Assembly: GCA_037501455.1 (NCBI GenBank)
Contig: CM074864.1
Coordinates: forward strand, 40,264,001 to 40,328,000
DNA: 64,000 nt
Reading direction: 5' to 3'
Source of the DNA: Lantana camara
Lineage: Eukaryota > Streptophyta > Magnoliopsida > Lamiales > Verbenaceae
Shown here: positions 34,101 to 47,734 of the stretch, piece by piece
Position numbering within the stretch: position 1 is the first letter of the stretch
How the letters are laid out: each line of letters starts with the position of its first letter
Program-made: the position numbers and the translations under genes
The notes under the pieces: generated by a model
The model's database searches: none
What the model saw: only the letters and a program-made list of their open reading frames with translations
What the model was told of the DNA's origin: nothing

Positions 34101-35305
34101 AATGACCTTCTTTAAAAAACCGTGCACATCTCGTTTCTTCTATTTGATTGGTTTGAAAGTGGGATCCACGTTGAGTCTGTGGACTATGATGCTTGGATCA
34201 ATTCCGGTGAGATCAGATGCTTTCCATGCAAAAACGTCAATGTTCTCTAAGGAAGTCTATCATCATGATCTACGAGGGTCCCGAGAGATTGGACCCAATT
34301 TGGGTGGTTTTATCTTTGTTCCCTGGTTCCAATTCAATGGTGAGGAATTTTTCTATGGGCTCAATCCGGACCTCAGGTCGAGGAAGTTCGAGCGCCCTTT
34401 CCTTCCCAGTCAAATGGTCACCCGTCGTCTCCTCTCCATGCTCGTTCTTCTCTTTACCAGAGGAAGACTTCTCAACCGCTCCAAGTGGGACTCCCGCGGG
34501 GATGCTTCCAGTGCTTGCATCCTTCTTCTTGTTTTTCTTTTTGTTCATTTTGGCCCTTTTGCTCACGGGACCATCCTCGTCCAAGTTAGGGGAAATCTAC
34601 TGACTTTTTGGTGGACCCAATTTGGAATGCCTTCTCTACGTTGGACTTCCTGAGGGATAACATATAACACTCCCAAGCCTCTCGGACTTTGCACAGAACT
34701 TCTCCTACCCCGTCGGGGGTGGAGAATTTGATTTTCTGATGGTAAGTGGAAATGATTTCTTTGAAATCCACGAGGGCTAGACGCCCAATGATGATGCTGT
34801 ATGGAATTTCAATTTCCACCACCACGTAGGTGACTATGAGTGTCTTTCGCTGTGGGGCGCGACCAAATGAGGTGGCCAAGCGAATCTGTCCTCGAGGGAC
34901 AACTTCAGAGCCTCCAAAGCCAATGAGGGTTGTTTTAAAGGGATCGAGTAGAATGTTGGTAATATTCATCTTTTGGAACGTTGTATAAGGCAAAACATTG
35001 ACAGAGCTTCCATTATCAACCAAAACCCTCTTTACAACGTGGTTATAGACATCTAAACTAACTACCATGGGGCAGTCAGAGGTTTCACCTGCCCCATGGG
35101 GTGTTACAATGTGCTCTAGGTCCCTATTACTAAAAGCAACAATCTCATTTTCTTTAGAGCGGTGACCGCTCGTTTCTTTGATAGTATAGACTTGCCTGGG
35201 AGTAGAGGGACGTTGGTCATAGCTCCTAACATACCGACGGCGGGAAGCATTGGAATCCCCAACAGATGACCCTCCAGCAATCATGTTGATGACGGCAAAG
35301 GGGGG
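31147..35305 (-). pseudogene. pol: pro-pol, second Tat element (degenerate)
   Basis: Read on minus: protease with VDNGSS at 35003-35017 and the IIIGRLALVDF tail (about 34780), RT with YVDD at 33682-33693, RNase H (about 33455-32900), archaeal-like RNase H (about 32820-32430) and integrase (32034-31147, lacking a clear start). It supplies the protease region that the left element lost. Breaks include a frameshift near 34600 just after KKSVDFP, another between 34260 and 34130, another at the C7 run 32822-32828 (G7 on the coding strand) and a decayed HHCC region around 32040-32370. Close homologue of 12638-16294. Confidence 0.88.
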
Positions 35306-37345
35306 CATTCTCTTGTTCTGTGGCCTTTTGTTTGCCGTGGTGGCTGCTCTTTGGGGGGCCTCGCCCTCTTGGGCTTCTTGAGCACGATGGGCTCCTCCTC
35401 TTTTCCCTTGAACGCTCGTTATAGTGCTCATCGTAGCGCTCCAACATCTTTACAAATTCTTTCAAGTTCTCACCCGCGATGAGTCTTTGAATTTCAGCTT
35501 CCAATTATCGGTACTCGTCTTTGTCGTGCCCCTTTTGTTTATGGAAGGCGCAATACTTGTTCGAGCGCCTTAATGCCTCTGTATCCTTCATCTTTGTAGG
35601 CTTCTTGAAGGGCTTTTTGTCGGATAGAGCATAGACCTCTGAATTAGGTCTGTTGAGGGGAACACACTCGAACCTTCATGGGGGAGGCGGTGATTTGCGG
35701 TGTTCCCTGTGAGGCTCTTCTCGCCCTCGCTCGCTCTTAAGGGGTCCAGATTGTCTGGGAGCATTGGACCCATATATGTCCTCAAGCGCGAAGTAGGGCT
35801 CGACAATCTCTCTCATTGCCATGAGTGATGAGGGGCGCTTTTTCACAATTGCGTAAGCAAACTTCTTGCTCACATACTGTTTGTGATTGCAAGCCTTGAA
35901 AAGTACATGTATTAGAAAATCCATTGAGGGCCTCTCCTCCAAGAGCACCTCCTTATTGAAATGATCGAAAAAGGACCGAAGGGATTCATGCTCGCCCTGG
36001 ATCAAGTTGTACAATGCAGTAGGGGCAGTGACGGGCGCCTTCAATGAGTTGAAGTGGTTTAGGAATGCGTCTGTGAGTTCACCATACGAGTGGATCGAGC
36101 CGGGCGGTAGGCGCTTGTACCACTCTTGGGCCATTCCCACAAGAGAAGTAACAAAAACCTTAGCCCAATAGTGGCTAGAATGCTAGTACAGATGCATTAG
36201 GTGCAGAAAATGGTCCAGATGCTCTGCGGGGTCTGTGGTTCCATCGTAGCGGTTGACGGAGGTAGGAACCTTGCCCATGCTGGCTTGGGCCATTAAAACC
36301 TCTTCTACGAGGGGAGAGCCCCTCGCAAGCGGATGATGACCGTAGCACCTAAAGTTTTCCTCCTGCTCCAAATGGCGTAGAACATGCTACGGGCAGGTGG
36401 GGCGATGGGCGTCTCTGGCATTGCCTCATTCATCCCCACCATGGGGGACTTTTGACTGCACTCGAGAGAGCTATCCCACTATCTTCTGCAACCCCTGCAG
36501 CTGGCCTTGCACAGCTGCGAGGAGGTTGGGATCCTTCCTTCTTACTTGGCTCCCTCGTTGGGAGGCTTGTGGCCCTCGTTTTGATGCTTGAGAGTGGATT
36601 TCCTCGTCCACATTGATTCTTTCCACAGGTTCCTTGTCCCTGTTATCTTGGGGGCGCTCCCGTTCATCCCCTCCCCGTGCGGGGACTTCCTTCTCCTTAG
36701 CAGGCGGAGGCGGCGGCTGGGCCCTCAAGACGGCCTGCACCGCCATTAGTGGATGTGTCTATAATTTGAGGGAAGGAGGGGCAATCTGAGCGGCCTGCCC
36801 AAAGGGAAAATACATGGAAGTAAAATTCCTCCACGCTCCCTGGGGGGTAAATGGCCTGCCCAAAGGGGCAATCTGAGCGACCTGCCCAAAGGGGCAATCT
36901 GAGCGGCCGCCTGGACCTCACACTAGGTGTAAATGGCATGTAGCTGTTGATGCTTCCTGGGGGGTAACTTCACCCCATCAATCTCCTTAGGGACCACCAC
37001 CGGTAATTGGAGCTATCCGGCATGGTATGGTTGTACAGTGGGTATCACGGGGGTGGGAGTTAACATGTATCCATTGGGTGGCATCGTATAGGAGTGCCCT
37101 CCTGAGTTGCCTTGGGCGGTAGGCCACTGACTCTTGGGGCAAGCAGGAAGCCCAGAACCTCCAACCGCAGCGGTGGAGGGTTATTCAGGAATGATCTCTG
37201 TAGACGGTACCACCGGCTCAATGGGGGGTGGTGCCCCTCCGATGGGCGGCACTCCGCTTGTCGCAGCCGGCCGAAGAGTGTTGACGTTGGCCTCGCGGGG
37301 GAGGTCATCTCCTCCCCCCACTGCGCCGGATCTAGTAGCAACCAT
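35306..37345 (-). pseudogene. gag: gag, second Tat element (degenerate)
   Basis: A likely start is the ATG at 37345 (MVATRSG, typical of this gag type). A stop soon follows (IIPE*), then a repeat-disturbed stretch (36779-36905). The gag core is 36371-35676, interrupted by a TAG after HLMHLY. Stops also follow SPPPP and sit in the decayed knuckle (CAFHKQKGHDKDEY, where the last Cys is lost). A frameshift at the six-base homopolymer 35300-35305 separates it from the protease frame. The + element's gag (1289-2336) aligns from the MHLY position onward. Confidence 0.82.
36779..36905. repeat. Short tandem repeat in gag N-terminal region
   Basis: Three to four copies of GGGGCAATCTGAGCGGCC plus TGCCCAAAG occur. 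The first and second are separated by about 60 bp that include TCCCTGGGGGGTAAATGG. The latter phrase recurs near 36955, suggesting local duplication. Not seen in the left element, whose matching region is outside the window. Confidence 0.75.
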
Positions 37346-37397
37346 GATACAAGCGGTGTTTGTTCTTCAACTAGCAAAGATAACGAAAGGTCGGGAG

Positions 37398-37425
37398 AAA
37401 GGTTTCCCATAGACGGCATAAAAAA
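37398..37425 (-). promoter_or_regulatory. Degenerate PBS region of second Tat element
   Basis: On minus, the first interior bases after the LTR are TTTTTATGCCGTCTATGGG. Many plant Tat-type elements start TTTGGCGCCGTCTGTGGG, with a PBS resembling the 3' end of tRNA-Asp. The bases here fit that form after G-to-A changes. Tentative. Confidence 0.4.
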
Positions 37426-38249
37426 TGATGGGTCCGAGTTTAGAGGGTCAAATTCCGATCACTTTAGAATTTGTTTGATGTGAGGAAACCAGTTGATGCT
37501 CGCCGGAAAAGAGGGGGGTTCTACCTGCTAGGACAAACACCAGAGCAAAGTCAGAAGGCCAAGCTGGGGGAACTGGGGGTGATTCCCAGTTTGGCTCTCC
37601 GACGCTCAAGTCAGATGATGATATGAAAGTGTAAGCAAGGAAAATGCAGAGTTACCGTAATGGAGATTCCTTACCGTAGTGAAGATGAAGACGCATATTT
37701 ATAGTTGAGGGTCAGGGACCCTTTGGTAATTTGTCCCCTTATGGTCCTGCCCTAATGTCGCCTTTACACATGGCGCCATGAGGAGAAACCTAGGAGGAAT
37801 CTCCTATAAAAGGTGGTACGGGCAATAGCGGTAGGTGCGCAGACATGTACGGGGTGTCAGAGAGCCGTTTTGGGTTGGCAACGAGGGCCATTAGCACGCT
37901 CGTGTTATCCTTGTATCTGATAGACCAGCAGATCAAGGGTTGATCCGGGCCAAGGCGAGGAGATGAGGGGGAGCTGGGCCCCTTGGTTCGCTTGTGTGCA
38001 TAAGCACATACGAGGGGGGAGCGCTCGTGGGTGACTCCCTTAGCGGACTGGGGTCTTGCTTTGTAGCATAAGGAGCGCTCGTTCGAGAGCAGCTTGTAAC
38101 AGCTACGTGTCGCGCAATGACGAGGGCACGTGTCACTCAGGGATCTCAATACTTTGAGGGAGAGGACGCTCGTAGGAGGCTTGTCCCGGGGATCATAAGG
38201 CTATGTGTCAGTTGCCGATGGCGCCACGTGTCAAAACGTGGGCCAAGTG
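37426..38249 (-). repeat. 5' LTR of second Tat element, main segment
   Basis: Begins TGATGGGTCC on + and matches 21702-22568 until CGTGGGCCAA. The final 16 bases of the LTR are displaced to 45079-45094 (GATCTTGACCCCATCA) by the nested solo LTR. Contains a minus-strand TATA box near 37694-37704. Confidence 0.9.
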
Positions 38250-38841
38250 TGTAGCACCCTAAACCCCAAGACACTACATCCCCCACACTATAACCCGATC
38301 CACATACAAAATGACGATCCGTACATAAACCGAACATATAGCGAACGGGTGACAAGCAAGGAGCGATCTAGCTAGGCCAGACTAAACCCCAATTAAACCA
38401 AAACCAAGACATGAAATTCAAAAGCGGAAGAATTAAATCATTGACATATAGGTACCATATTTACATCAAAAGTATATATACTAGTAGGTACCAACATTTA
38501 TCGACATCTCAATTCTCCAAAAGATAACTAAATAATCATAACATGCTAATCTCGAATATAAGTAAGTGGAAATGAAATACTAGACTAGGCTGAATGCAAG
38601 ACCTGACTCAAACTCCCGCCTAGCACGCCCATGTGTGCCTGAAAAGTGAGGTGTCAGTCTACCGAAGACTGAGTGAGGGGCATAAATAAATATATATAAC
38701 ACAATTCACATGCAAGTTGTAGCCACGGGTGAAGATTTGGAAAGGAAAAGAAATATAAGTTTCAAGAAAAGGCTCTTCTTCGCCCGAGATTATAACTATC
38801 AAGTTTAACATGTTAATTTATTAATCTCATGCAATATTTGG

Positions 38842-41800
38842 TGTAGCACCCTAAGCGGTGGGGCACCACACCCCCGCACTATGACCTGACACGTGTACGA
38901 AATGGAAAGTCCGCACACGCACCAAATCACAGCGAACGGGTGACAAACGAAAACACACACACTAGCTAGACGGTATCTAACCCTGTACAAAAGGAAATAT
39001 GCAAAGTCAGAATGCGGAAGCGCTACAAATTACGAATTTTCAAAAACTTTAAACTAACGATCATAATTTATATATTCCAGTAAGTAGATAAACATCAATT
39101 AAACGGGTTCAACTAGACAAGCAAACCTGTCCTAACCTGTCCCGAATAACATACAACAATAACGGGTTCAACTAATTCCACGAACCTGTCCTAACCTGTC
39201 CCGAATAACATATATCCAAATCATAAATGCGAACCTGCACATAACATGGCTTATACAAAACTTACAAACGAAATTCGAAATAAAACACTTAACAACCTCA
39301 GATAGACCAATACAGACTCAACTAACACTAACAACCGCCTAACACGAACTCCAACGACCTCCAAAGCAAACCTACACACTAAAAACATAAAAGGGGGAGG
39401 GGTCAGTCCAAAGACTGAGCGAGGGGCAACCCACACACACCTACATATATATAGAGCAAAACACGTTCCAAAATAAAGGTTTATGAATCCGGGGTTAGTT
39501 TTTGCACGCCAAAACATTTAACCCGTGATACTACATATAAGAAGAAAGGTTTAGGGCCGAAGGCCAAAATCCACCAAGTTTTAGAAATTAGAAATCTAAT
39601 CCTGTTTCACAAACCATAACCGGAAGCGAAGACTTTAACAAAATGACTCGGCGAGAACGAGTCCCAACCCACTTACTCCATAGCAAAGCAAAGCGAAGAC
39701 AAAGCAAAAAGCATAAACCAATCCAACCTTTCTCCGTTTGGGGAAGAGAGCGGCCACTCTCAACCCCCACACATATCATATCTCATAATGGTGGAGTCGG
39801 GGGATCCTACCCGATCCTGACGGGTTATACCGCCGGCATGTGAGACCCGCTTTCCCCTCGACCTCCCGAGGATGAGCTAAGCCTCACCATGATGGATAAG
39901 TGCACAGGGGTTGCAACCGGCGACCCCATGGCCGTCCCGGGTCTCCCTTACCCAAAACTCCAGGGCCCATCACACATATCATATCACACATATCTCGGAA
40001 ACTTAACTCGCCACACACAAACAGACAGACATATCTCATGCATATCGTACTTATCATATCGTACGTACATACCACATATACTCTTACCTTAAAATCATAA
40101 TCAAAACGGAGCTTAAGCATACAAAGCGTTCATACTTTCAAACTTATGACAAAACCAACAAAATACATAGCTCGTACATATTTACGTATACATAGAGGCT
40201 TATAAGTCGCATGCATTCAAAACGAGCACATTGCAATAGGGTATAACTATATCCTAACCTCACCTGGTACCAAACAGAGCCAAAGACACAACAAATGGTC
40301 CACCCCGGAACCTGCACGACCCACTAGTCACCACCCCGGGTGCACCTGAACCAGCTGAACACACAAAACACAACATAGGGCTCAGACAGACTTAAACAAC
40401 CACACAGAGACGCACGACACATGCTCAAACACTTAAGAAATACAATCACATAAGCAGGGTTCAAATTCCTATCAATTACTTACAGAACAAATCATTATAT
40501 AGTTCAGAGAAATCATATTGCATATTAGGACACGTTCATGTGCACAATTAATGCAAACAATAGAAATAGAAAGACAAAGCAATCTAAATTATTACATATT
40601 AATTTACTTAACGTATATCCAATTCGTACTTATGCAATTAAATCATTTCTTATTTCCAAGGGTAGCCAATTAAATTATACATAGCATGGTAAATTATTTC
40701 TGCGTTATCAAGAATAGCATGCTCGTTTTCAAAGGACAAGGATCGGGTAAATCAAAGCAAACAATTTCATATAATTCATATATCACTCAATAGACACATT
40801 TAATTAAGTAATTAAACTTTAAATTACAAAAGTTCCAAGTTTAATTATCTGCGACATAATAACTCGTTTCTACGTAGTCATGAATAGCATATTTGTTTAT
40901 CAAGTAGCGAGGATTAATTAATTCAAGTCGAATAATTTCATATATTGTATACTCAATTCATATTTCAGAGAAAAAATTCAATGGACAAGGTTTATTTAAT
41001 TAAATCAAACAAATTCATATTGTTCCCAAAATTACACAAACATCCCTTCAAGTTAGACAAATAGCTCAAATACGAAATATCGGAATTCAAATTGCAAATC
41101 AAAGCATCAATATATTTCATAATTCATTTAATATATGATTTCGGATACATTGAAATTCATATTGATCGACAAATCAAGCAATTAACAATTTATCGCAATT
41201 AAAACAATTAATTTTAAATATTCAAATTACACAAAATAAATCACAACAAATCAACCGGGCATCCGATTGACGAACGGAAAGTGGCGTTGGACTTATCACA
41301 ACGAGGCGGACAAACTGTCTGAAGCTCGCCGGAGCACCGCCACCGGAACAATGGCGGGCCTCCACTGGGCCACCGCCGGAGCATGCCGGAAAAATCCCAA
41401 AAAATCAACCATGTAATTACTCCTCGTGCTCGTTCCAATTCCTTGATCAATTTCTGGAAATTCCAAGCCAATCATCTTCAATTTCAAATCCAATAATACA
41501 AAAACCCTAAAATCTTCGAAATCAAACTACTTCCAAACCGGTGAACGAAAATGAGATCCAAAAGAGGCATTGGCTTACCCGTGACGAGCTCTTCGAAAGC
41601 CCTAAGCTATTCGCAGGGAAAAATCCCCGGAGCTAGCGCCGCCATTGCACCACCGCGATCCACCACCAAACGGACAAATCAGGAGTCGCATGATTAAAGG
41701 CTAATAGTTCTCGTCGTTCCGAATAACTTTCGTGAAGGGCCCGAGGCCAAAAGATCGACGAAAAAGGCCCCCGTTGGCCGCCGAGGTTTCTGCCACCGCC

Positions 41801-42680
41801 CAAGTTGCCGGAACCACCAGCTACGGCCAAAATTGGATGAAATCGATGCCGAAAATGAACTCAGGGGTTCGGAAAAACTTGGAAAACTCTAACCTACGTC
41901 GAAAAAGACCGCCGGAGCGGCGGAATCGCCGCCACTACAGTGTCGCGCGCCGTCGCCGCGAGCTTTGGCCGGCGCGTGCGGCCCAACCGCCGCCCTGATG
42001 GCCGCGTCGCCAACGTCAAAAGATGCACCGGAGAACCTTCTTGTCGGGCCTGGGGCGCGTGTCGCCAAAGATGGCCGGAAGCCACTGCGAATGGCCGGCA
42101 AAGTGGCGGCTCCGCCACCCTCCACCTGTTCGACTGAAATCCGGTAATATCTCCGCCATCGCTCATCAGTTGGTAGAGATCTTGGTACGGTTGCGACCGC
42201 GTCGTCGAGCTCTCCGAAATGGACTATTGGTTCGTCGAATTTCATCGAGAAACGAGCAAGTTACGGGTAGTGCATGAAAACACACCGTGAATGTGTGTGA
42301 GGATCGTGTATCGCGGGAGAGGGAGGAGAGAGAGAGTTGCTGAAGTTCTGACACGTTAAATGAGGATCCGGGTGTTTTATCCTGGGTCCTCACGCATAAA
42401 ATAAACGGGAGGAAAGGCTAACGACGCCAGAAAAGGGCAAATTTGGAGTCTACGGACTCGTTTCGATGCCTCGAACGAGTTGAAGGGGTTAAAATGGTCA
42501 AAATCTCGATCAAACGAGCAGTTACCAAAAAACCCCTAAAAAGAGAAAATTACAAACAGGCCTCTAAACTCTGAAAGAGTTCAAAATAGGGCCAATTAAA
42601 GCACAAAATCACATAAATAACACACATAAAAAGGGTTAAAACGTGGCGTACCTTATAAGTCGGACACGCGAGATGTTACA
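38842..42680 (-). repeat. Nested solo LTR, Tekay-type (3839 bp)
   Basis: On + it runs TGTAGCACCC...GATGTTACA. Flanks TTTGG (38837-38841) and CGTGG (42681-42685) match at only three of five bases, so the TSD is decayed or the insertion atypical. Contains a tandem duplication (39102-39216) and a GC-rich stretch about 41270-42240 with several overlapping shadow ORFs that I do not accept as genes. Confidence 0.8.
39102..39216. repeat. Two-copy tandem duplication (~59 bp)
   Basis: AACGGGTTCAACTA, then AACCTGTCCTAACCTGTCCC and GAATAACATA, occur twice back to back (39102-39160 and 39161-39216), with a differing middle. Confidence 0.85.
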
Positions 42681-45094
42681 CGTGGCCCGGCGAGTGAGGG
42701 CAATTCTCCAACCTTTACACTAAACGTGAACGATACGTGCTTGCTTGAATGATTTAATACGTGATCATGCAATTCAATTAGTGCTCAATTAGCAATACAA
42801 TCAATGAATGGAAACATGCTAACCCGAGGACAATCCGTGGTGCCGGACCCGTCCCCAGTCTCCTTCTTCCTCCGGGTGATAGTGGGTTTGCAAGGCCCAA
42901 CTATCCATGACATGGTGTACGTTGGGAACATAACTCCCACGCACGGAACTCCTTCCACCACCAAACCTCCTGGTGGCTTCGGGGGTGATCCCAAAGTGGT
43001 GAGGATAGCGCAAGAGTTACCCGTCAGCCCTTGCTTTCCCGGTTGGCTCAAGCTACTACCCTCGGGCCCAAAAGTGCAATCATGGTACTCGCCAAAACAT
43101 GCTTGAATCATGAACAATCATGGCTTGCTTGCTTGAAATTATTTATATTTTGGAAAACGTTTATAAATATAATAGGTTTTGGCCGAAAACTCACATAAAG
43201 GTTATAAGGGTTCTATGTAACTAGAACAAAACCTCACCTGTGCAACAAAATATAACAAGGATACGCTCTAGGGAGCTTGCTCCTCGTCTACGGCCTCATT
43301 ATCTGTGCAAACACGACGTGTATACGTGAGACTTGACTCAAAATGGACCAAATATGACGAACGGCGAAAATGCAACAAGATGATGAGCAATGAACAATGT
43401 GGCATGAAAACATCTTGTTTTAGCATATAATCAATCATATAATAGCAATTTGGGATCAAAGAAATCATTGGAGCAAAATGTGACATTTGTAGATATTAAT
43501 GCAGAAAATTTTCAGCATGCGCTCGTTGTATTCAAATAAGCATAACTCCTTCATCGGAATGAATTTTAACGAACCGAAAAATTCCTAGAAAACTAGACAA
43601 ACATATGTTTACAACAATGTGAGACTCAAATTCTAGTTCATCCCGAGTAAATACCAGTTTTTGTTTGAATTTGACACAAAGCAGAAAATTTCCTGCAGTG
43701 CTATTAGTGAAAGATGATCGTCGTTCCCTTATCAAACGAAGTCGAAACGATTTGAAAATTGGTGGAGATACTTATAACATACCCATAAATACACCAGTAA
43801 AACAGTTTTAAAAACTTCCACCATTTAGTCTCTCTGATCAAGCCAAAACCGAAATATGAAAACAGGGGACAGCAGGGGATGTTGCTATTTTCCCGGGGCT
43901 CAAATCAAATCGGATTGGCACCAATTTTTGCAGAGAACATATACAATATATCAAGAATATCCCTATAAAACAGTTTTGAAAAATTCCAATTCGACAAGCC
44001 ACAATTCGCTTTCAAATTGGGTTAATGCAGATTCCCGATAATTTGGCGACACCAAATTAAAACAGCCATAACTCACAAACGAAAATAGATATTGACGAAC
44101 CGTAAAAAAGAGAGTGATTTACACTTCAAATACTTGTTATAGTAGAAAAATCAGAGGAATTGGAGCAAGGGAGGGGTTTCGGGAAAACAGGGGAAAGGCA
44201 AAAAATAATTCTCAAACTATACCAACACCAAACCATCATATATCATGCATATGTGTTCAAAGTATCATAAAATACAAGATAAACTATCAAACCATGCTTG
44301 ATCATCAAGATTTCCCCCTTTCTAGTTCATATAAAATTCCATCACATAAGCTCAAGGTTTGCAAGAATTCATGAATTTCATGGTATAATCATATATTCAT
44401 GTCTCTAACAAGCAGTAACCCATAGATTTCATGAAATCTCAAACCCTAGCTATCATGAAATTCATCAAGGATCATGAATTCAACCATACACCCGAAGCTA
44501 AAGAAATGGAGAAGGGAGATGAAGATGATGATCAAGCTTAAAAACTATGAAATTCTCTTGGAAATCTTGATGAAATCTTTTCTCCCTTTCTTGGATGAAC
44601 CGTAGCAATGGAGAAGCAAATATGTTGGTGATTTTGGGATGAAAGTGATCTTGGAGGCATGGAGATGGTTTACACCGTGATTCATCACATTTTGAAATAT
44701 GTGAAATGCTCAAATTGCAATTTAGTCCTCCAACTTGGTAAGTCATGCAATCAAGTATAAATGGTTTGCTAAATGATCAATTAGGTCCTAGGAAAAGTTA
44801 TGCAATTTGATCCTTGACTTTAAAGAAATGATCATGTAAGGACAATTAAATCACTTCCGGCAATTATTTCACGTAACAATTATTTTCCAAGTCATGAAAC
44901 AATTTTCTCAATGATATGAATTCATATAATTCACATAAATATAATTGTATGCAATTTATAAAATTTATGACGACATGTAGGAGAATAAGAGATAATAAAA
45001 TAAAATAAGTTCCTAACGCTCACAAGCTCACACGTGGCATGCTAACCTGCTTGTCCGGAACCGGGGCGTTATAAAGCGGATCTTGACCCCATCA

Positions 45095-45991
45095 TATATA
45101 ATATTGTTTAATCATTTATATATATAAATATGCAGTAAATTAATCTACATTTATATGATTTAGTAATACTAATTATATTATATATTTTTATCTACTTATT
45201 TTGACAATAAATATGATTTAATAATATCACAATTCAATAATTACAGCAACACATCATTCTATACAATACTACTAACATATTACTATGATAATATATAATA
45301 TTTATCCAAACAAATAATTTAATAAAAAATAGATTCAATCTACTATAATGAATAATTAATTATATAAGTATATATCTTAATAAAATATTAGTTAATAATT
45401 TATTGGTATAATTAAAAGATATATAACATAATCTATTACTATATTATATATTATCTATAATATATATATGATCCTTGCTAAATTTTGTATCATAATATGT
45501 CTTAAAAATATATTATTTTACAATGACACATTTGACTATATAATATTATTAATACAAAAATATATTTATAAAATATTCACTCAAATATTTAATATAATAA
45601 AATAATAAATATCATATACCATAATAATTAAGTAATAACATAAGTATATACTTTAATAAAATATTAGTTAATAATTTTTATTGTGTAATTACATAATTTA
45701 TAGTTTATTATAATACAATTAATAATACTCATACGTAATCTAAAATATCAAGTATATATTAATGATTATAATTCATTAACAATGATATAAAACTTAAAAA
45801 TATTAACATACTATATATATTATATATCTTAATATCTTTGTTACTGTTTAATATTATTATTGAATGAGAGTTAAAAAAATATATAACAAAAATCTATTGG
45901 CTCGTCAAGTCGAATCGACCTCGACTCGTTTTTTGGCCAAGCCAAGCTCAAGCTCAAGCCCTTAAAAATTAATCTTGACAAGCTCATGCTC
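45095..45991. other. AT-rich intergenic sequence
   Basis: The outermost host sequence after the second Tat element; no coding region. A ~50-bp block (AATAAAATATTAGTTAATAAT core) occurs near 45374 and again near 45651. The last ~90 bases contain AAGCTCAAGCTC-type repeats that continue after 62301, so they formed one block before the solo LTR inserted. Confidence 0.75.
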
Positions 45992-47520
45992 TGTAGCACC
46001 CCGTACGTGGGACACCACATCCCCCGCACTAAGACCTGAACCTGAATACGAAATGGAAAGTCCGTACCCAAGTCCAAGTCATAGGGAACGGGAGACCAAC
46101 GCACCCACTAGGCTAGGTGGAGCTAACACTGACTCAGAGTGCGCAAAGACAAAACAAATACCAATCACAACAATAAAATATTGGAAGCAATATCATCAAT
46201 TATTCAAAGTGGAGCTAAGAGATCAAAATATATACAAAATACAATTCCATAAATTCATAGCATAAAGCAAAATCTCAAGAGTATTAAACATAAAATGTAA
46301 CGCTCCGACTTTTCAGTCGTACATGTATGACGTATGTGATAATTATTCGAGCATTTAAATTATTTTAATTACGTAATTATTCGTTTTATATTTATATTAT
46401 TTGAAACTCTTTGAATTATATGAATTAATTTGATATCAACATTTATGAATTAATTTGAACGTTATGCTCTTATGTGACTTGATTGCGTGCCGTTCGTATA
46501 TGATTTGATTTCTGATTTTTGTGTAAATTTAGTATGTCATAGATTTGGGTGTTATGAACATGTCTATGTGCTCGTATTTTATTTTTGGACTTGTTTTCTC
46601 CGGTTTTGAATTATATTTTGGAGACGGGACCGAAATGGGGGCTAAAGGGCATTTAGCGTACCTTCGGTTCCGGGTGGTATATCTTGAGCTCGGGAACTCG
46701 GATTCAAGTTTCGTCAACTCCGTTGGACTCGTATCGATGATTCAGGTTCAATAAACTAAGCCTCATATTTTTATAAACTCGTTTAGACCTCCAAAATTCA
46801 CCCAAAACATGCCATCTCGCCTAAAATGACCACCCTCCACCTTTTATATCATAACTCACACTATACCTAACCAAATTGAGTGAAATTGGGACCCACTTAA
46901 AGCTAACTCAACCCTTAATCAGCTAGCATAACTCTCATTCCACTTCACACTTCAAACAAAGGTAAGAATCAGCAGTAAACCGACATACCTTGAAGCTCCA
47001 AGAAAAACACTACTCATCTTCACCTTCAAGAGCTCAATTCTCTTCCATTTCTTCCCATATTTGAAAGGTAAGCTAAGGATGTTATTCTCCACCTTCTCCT
47101 ATTTCTTTGGAATCCCTTTATGCTGAATTTGATAGAGATTTATGTATGTTTTGGATCATGTATTGAATAGTAAGAGTTTAAGCATATATGATGATCTCCT
47201 TTGAATTCTTGTGTTTCCTTTGAGTTTAATGATTGGAATTTGATCCTATGACATCCCTTCTTACTTTTATGGACTTGGTTTGCATGGTGGTTGCGTATTA
47301 AATGATTTTCCATCAATGAATTTTGAATGAAAATGAAGAAGATGAACTCCCTCCCCTCTTCACTCAAGTTTTTGATCTTAGGTGCAACTATGAGACTTGT
47401 TAAGAGTTGTTTTTGTTGTGTTTTTTATTGCCTAAACTTACCTTGATTCAATATCCATGTGTTGGTGTGAAGATTTTGGGGATTCAGCGCTGTTCTCGCT
47501 GCGTTTTGCTGCGGGGAATG

Positions 47521-47734
47521 GGTGGCCGCCCAAGAGCAATCTTGGTCGTGGCCTCGAATTTTATTTGAATTTTTCTCGCAACATGGGCGCGACCTCTTCA
47601 TGAGCATTTTTGGTCGCACCCTCTACCTGATTTTGGCCTTGTTTCGAGTTGTGGAAATTCAGCAAAAATTGAAGAGGAATTCGAGGTAGCAGCCGCTACC
47701 ATTTCATGAAGGAAATGGGTCGCGGCCGCGACCC
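47521..47734. repeat. Palindrome cluster in Tekay 5' LTR, GTCGCGG/GTAGCGG arms
   Basis: GGGTCGCGGCCGCGACCC at 47717-47734 is a perfect 18-bp palindrome. GGTAGCAGCCGCTACC (47685-47700) is near-palindromic. Decayed ones (GGTGGCCGCC, GGTCGTGGCC) occur near 47521-47555. The 3' LTR has the diverged equivalents between 57236 and 57420. Confidence 0.82.

Larger units (their letters stand above)
38250..45073 (-). repeat. Solo LTR, Tekay-type, itself interrupted (38250-38841 and 42681-45073)
   Basis: On + it starts TGTAGCACCC and ends GGGGCGTTATA, where the terminal TACA has become TATA. Flanks are AAGTG (38245-38249) and AAGCG (45074-45078), a TSD with one transition. Its own length is about 2985 bp. 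No internal genes. The parts beside the nested insertion hold only AT-rich LTR sequence, with scattered ORFs that show no recognisable product. Confidence 0.87.
21702..45094 (-). mobile_element. Second Tat-lineage gypsy element, minus strand, with nested insertions
   Basis: It is flanked by TATAT at 21697-21701 and 45095-45099. On minus, the 5' LTR is at the right (37426-38249 plus 45079-45094) and the 3' LTR at the left (21702-22568). Between them on minus are gag, protease, RT, RNase H, archaeal-like RNase H and integrase; a homologous accessory gene lies on + . Two blocks of Tekay-type LTR (24681-28574; 38250-45073) interrupt it. Many stops and frameshifts show it is inactive and more decayed than the left element. 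Confidence 0.93.

Noticed and set aside
41630..42280. Several overlapping GC-rich ORFs on both strands
   Set aside because: They lie inside a solo LTR, overlap in many frames and show no domain; high GC alone reduces stop codons.
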